Below, piece by piece: positions 6,357 through 6,585 of a stretch of 6,585 nucleotides of DNA (the stretch's first letter is position 1; every line of letters starts with the position of its first letter). A program made the translations under genes and the position numbers. The stretch lies in assembly GCA_902796705.1 (NCBI GenBank), contig CADBQF010000017.1:1-6585 (forward strand), given 5' to 3'. This DNA is from Ruminococcus flavefaciens (GTDB lineage: Bacteria; Bacillota; Clostridia; Oscillospirales; Ruminococcaceae). A model generated the notes under the pieces. It saw only the letters and a list, made by a program, of their open reading frames with translations. It did not search any database and was not told the origin of the DNA.

Positions 6357-6483
6357 CGGCGGTGGGTTTCTCTTCTTGAGGGGCAGTAAGTCCAGACCAG
6401 CCGCAAAGCGTTGCTTCGCCGCTTTGCTGCCTTGTTAGGGGACTCTGTCCCCTCGTTCACCCCTGCAAAAGGGACATTGTCCC
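6357..6483 (+). repeat. Dispersed intergenic repeat, full plus-strand copy
   Basis: A direct copy of 151-276 at about 90 percent identity by eye. It has the same start CGGCGGTGGG, core CAGTAAGTCCAGACCAGCC (from 6384), closing hairpin AGGGGAC-TCT-GTCCCCT (6437-6453) and terminal GGGAC-ATT-GTCCC stem. Several stem positions are kept while spacer bases vary. A minus-strand reading frame over this block is repeat-derived and not a gene. Confidence 0.85.
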
Positions 6484-6495
6484 ATGATCTAAAAT

Positions 6496-6574
6496 GGGGG
6501 ACACGTCCGCAGAAAGACGCAAAGGCTTCGCTCACGTTCGTTCGACTCCCGCCTTTGCAGCGGACGTTTCCCCC
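6496..6574. repeat. Long nested inverted repeat next to the repeat cluster
   Basis: The outer arms GGGGGACACGTCCGC (6496-6510) and GCGGACGTTTCCCCC (6560-6574) pair with one mismatch. The inner arms GCAAAGGC (6519-6526) and GCCTTTGC (6551-6558) pair perfectly, leaving a 24-base loop. This is a different element from the 151-276 type, although both carry GCAAAG/CTTTGC stems. No coding signal and no transposase is seen. Confidence 0.75.
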
Positions 6575-6585
6575 AAACCCCTTTC

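Noticed and set aside
6242..6574. CRISPR array
   Set aside because: The repeats are long, variable, in both orientations at the two ends of the window, and lack regular unique spacers. No cas gene is present.
1..6585. Insertion sequence or composite transposon
   Set aside because: No transposase, integrase or terminal inverted repeats with a target duplication could be seen. The flanking repeats look like a non-coding dispersed family.

Overview
The window looks like a chromosomal stretch from a Ruminococcus-like member of the Clostridia (Oscillospiraceae). This placement is an inference. It rests on Gram-positive style promoters and ribosome binding sites, a short Firmicutes-type glycogen branching enzyme, Gram-positive lipoprotein signals, and GC-rich hairpin-forming dispersed repeats between genes. 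No rRNA, tRNA or other marker fixes the taxon.

Layout: four genes lie between two clusters of dispersed repeats. The left cluster (1 to about 276) holds one copy of a repeat on the minus strand and one on the plus strand, forming a large inverted pair. The plus strand then carries glgB (348-2156, branching enzyme) and an AraC-family regulator (2237-3007, TTG start) with its own clear sigma-A type promoter. Convergent to these, on the minus strand, are a VanY-like extracytoplasmic protein (4901-5944) and, downstream of it, an OppA-like peptide-binding lipoprotein (3111-4763). A palindromic hairpin (3043-3075) separates the convergent pairs, and a second one (4794-4832) sits between the two minus-strand genes. 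The right cluster (about 6202-6585) holds a half copy and a full copy of the same repeat, plus two further hairpin elements.

How the genes relate: glgB acts in cytoplasmic glycogen synthesis. The AraC regulator is separately promoted, and its target cannot be read from the window. The two minus-strand genes encode membrane-anchored outer-surface proteins. One resembles a D,D-carboxypeptidase but lacks the family's zinc and catalytic residues at the expected positions. The other is a peptide-binding protein with no transporter genes beside it and an EF-hand-like 12-residue insertion. A joint role in binding cell-wall or environmental peptides is possible but speculative.

I found no convincing new multi-gene system. 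The points most worth a second look are the apparent VanY pseudoenzyme, the EF-hand-like loop in the orphan peptide-binding protein, the hairpin between those two genes, and the compound repeats at both ends.
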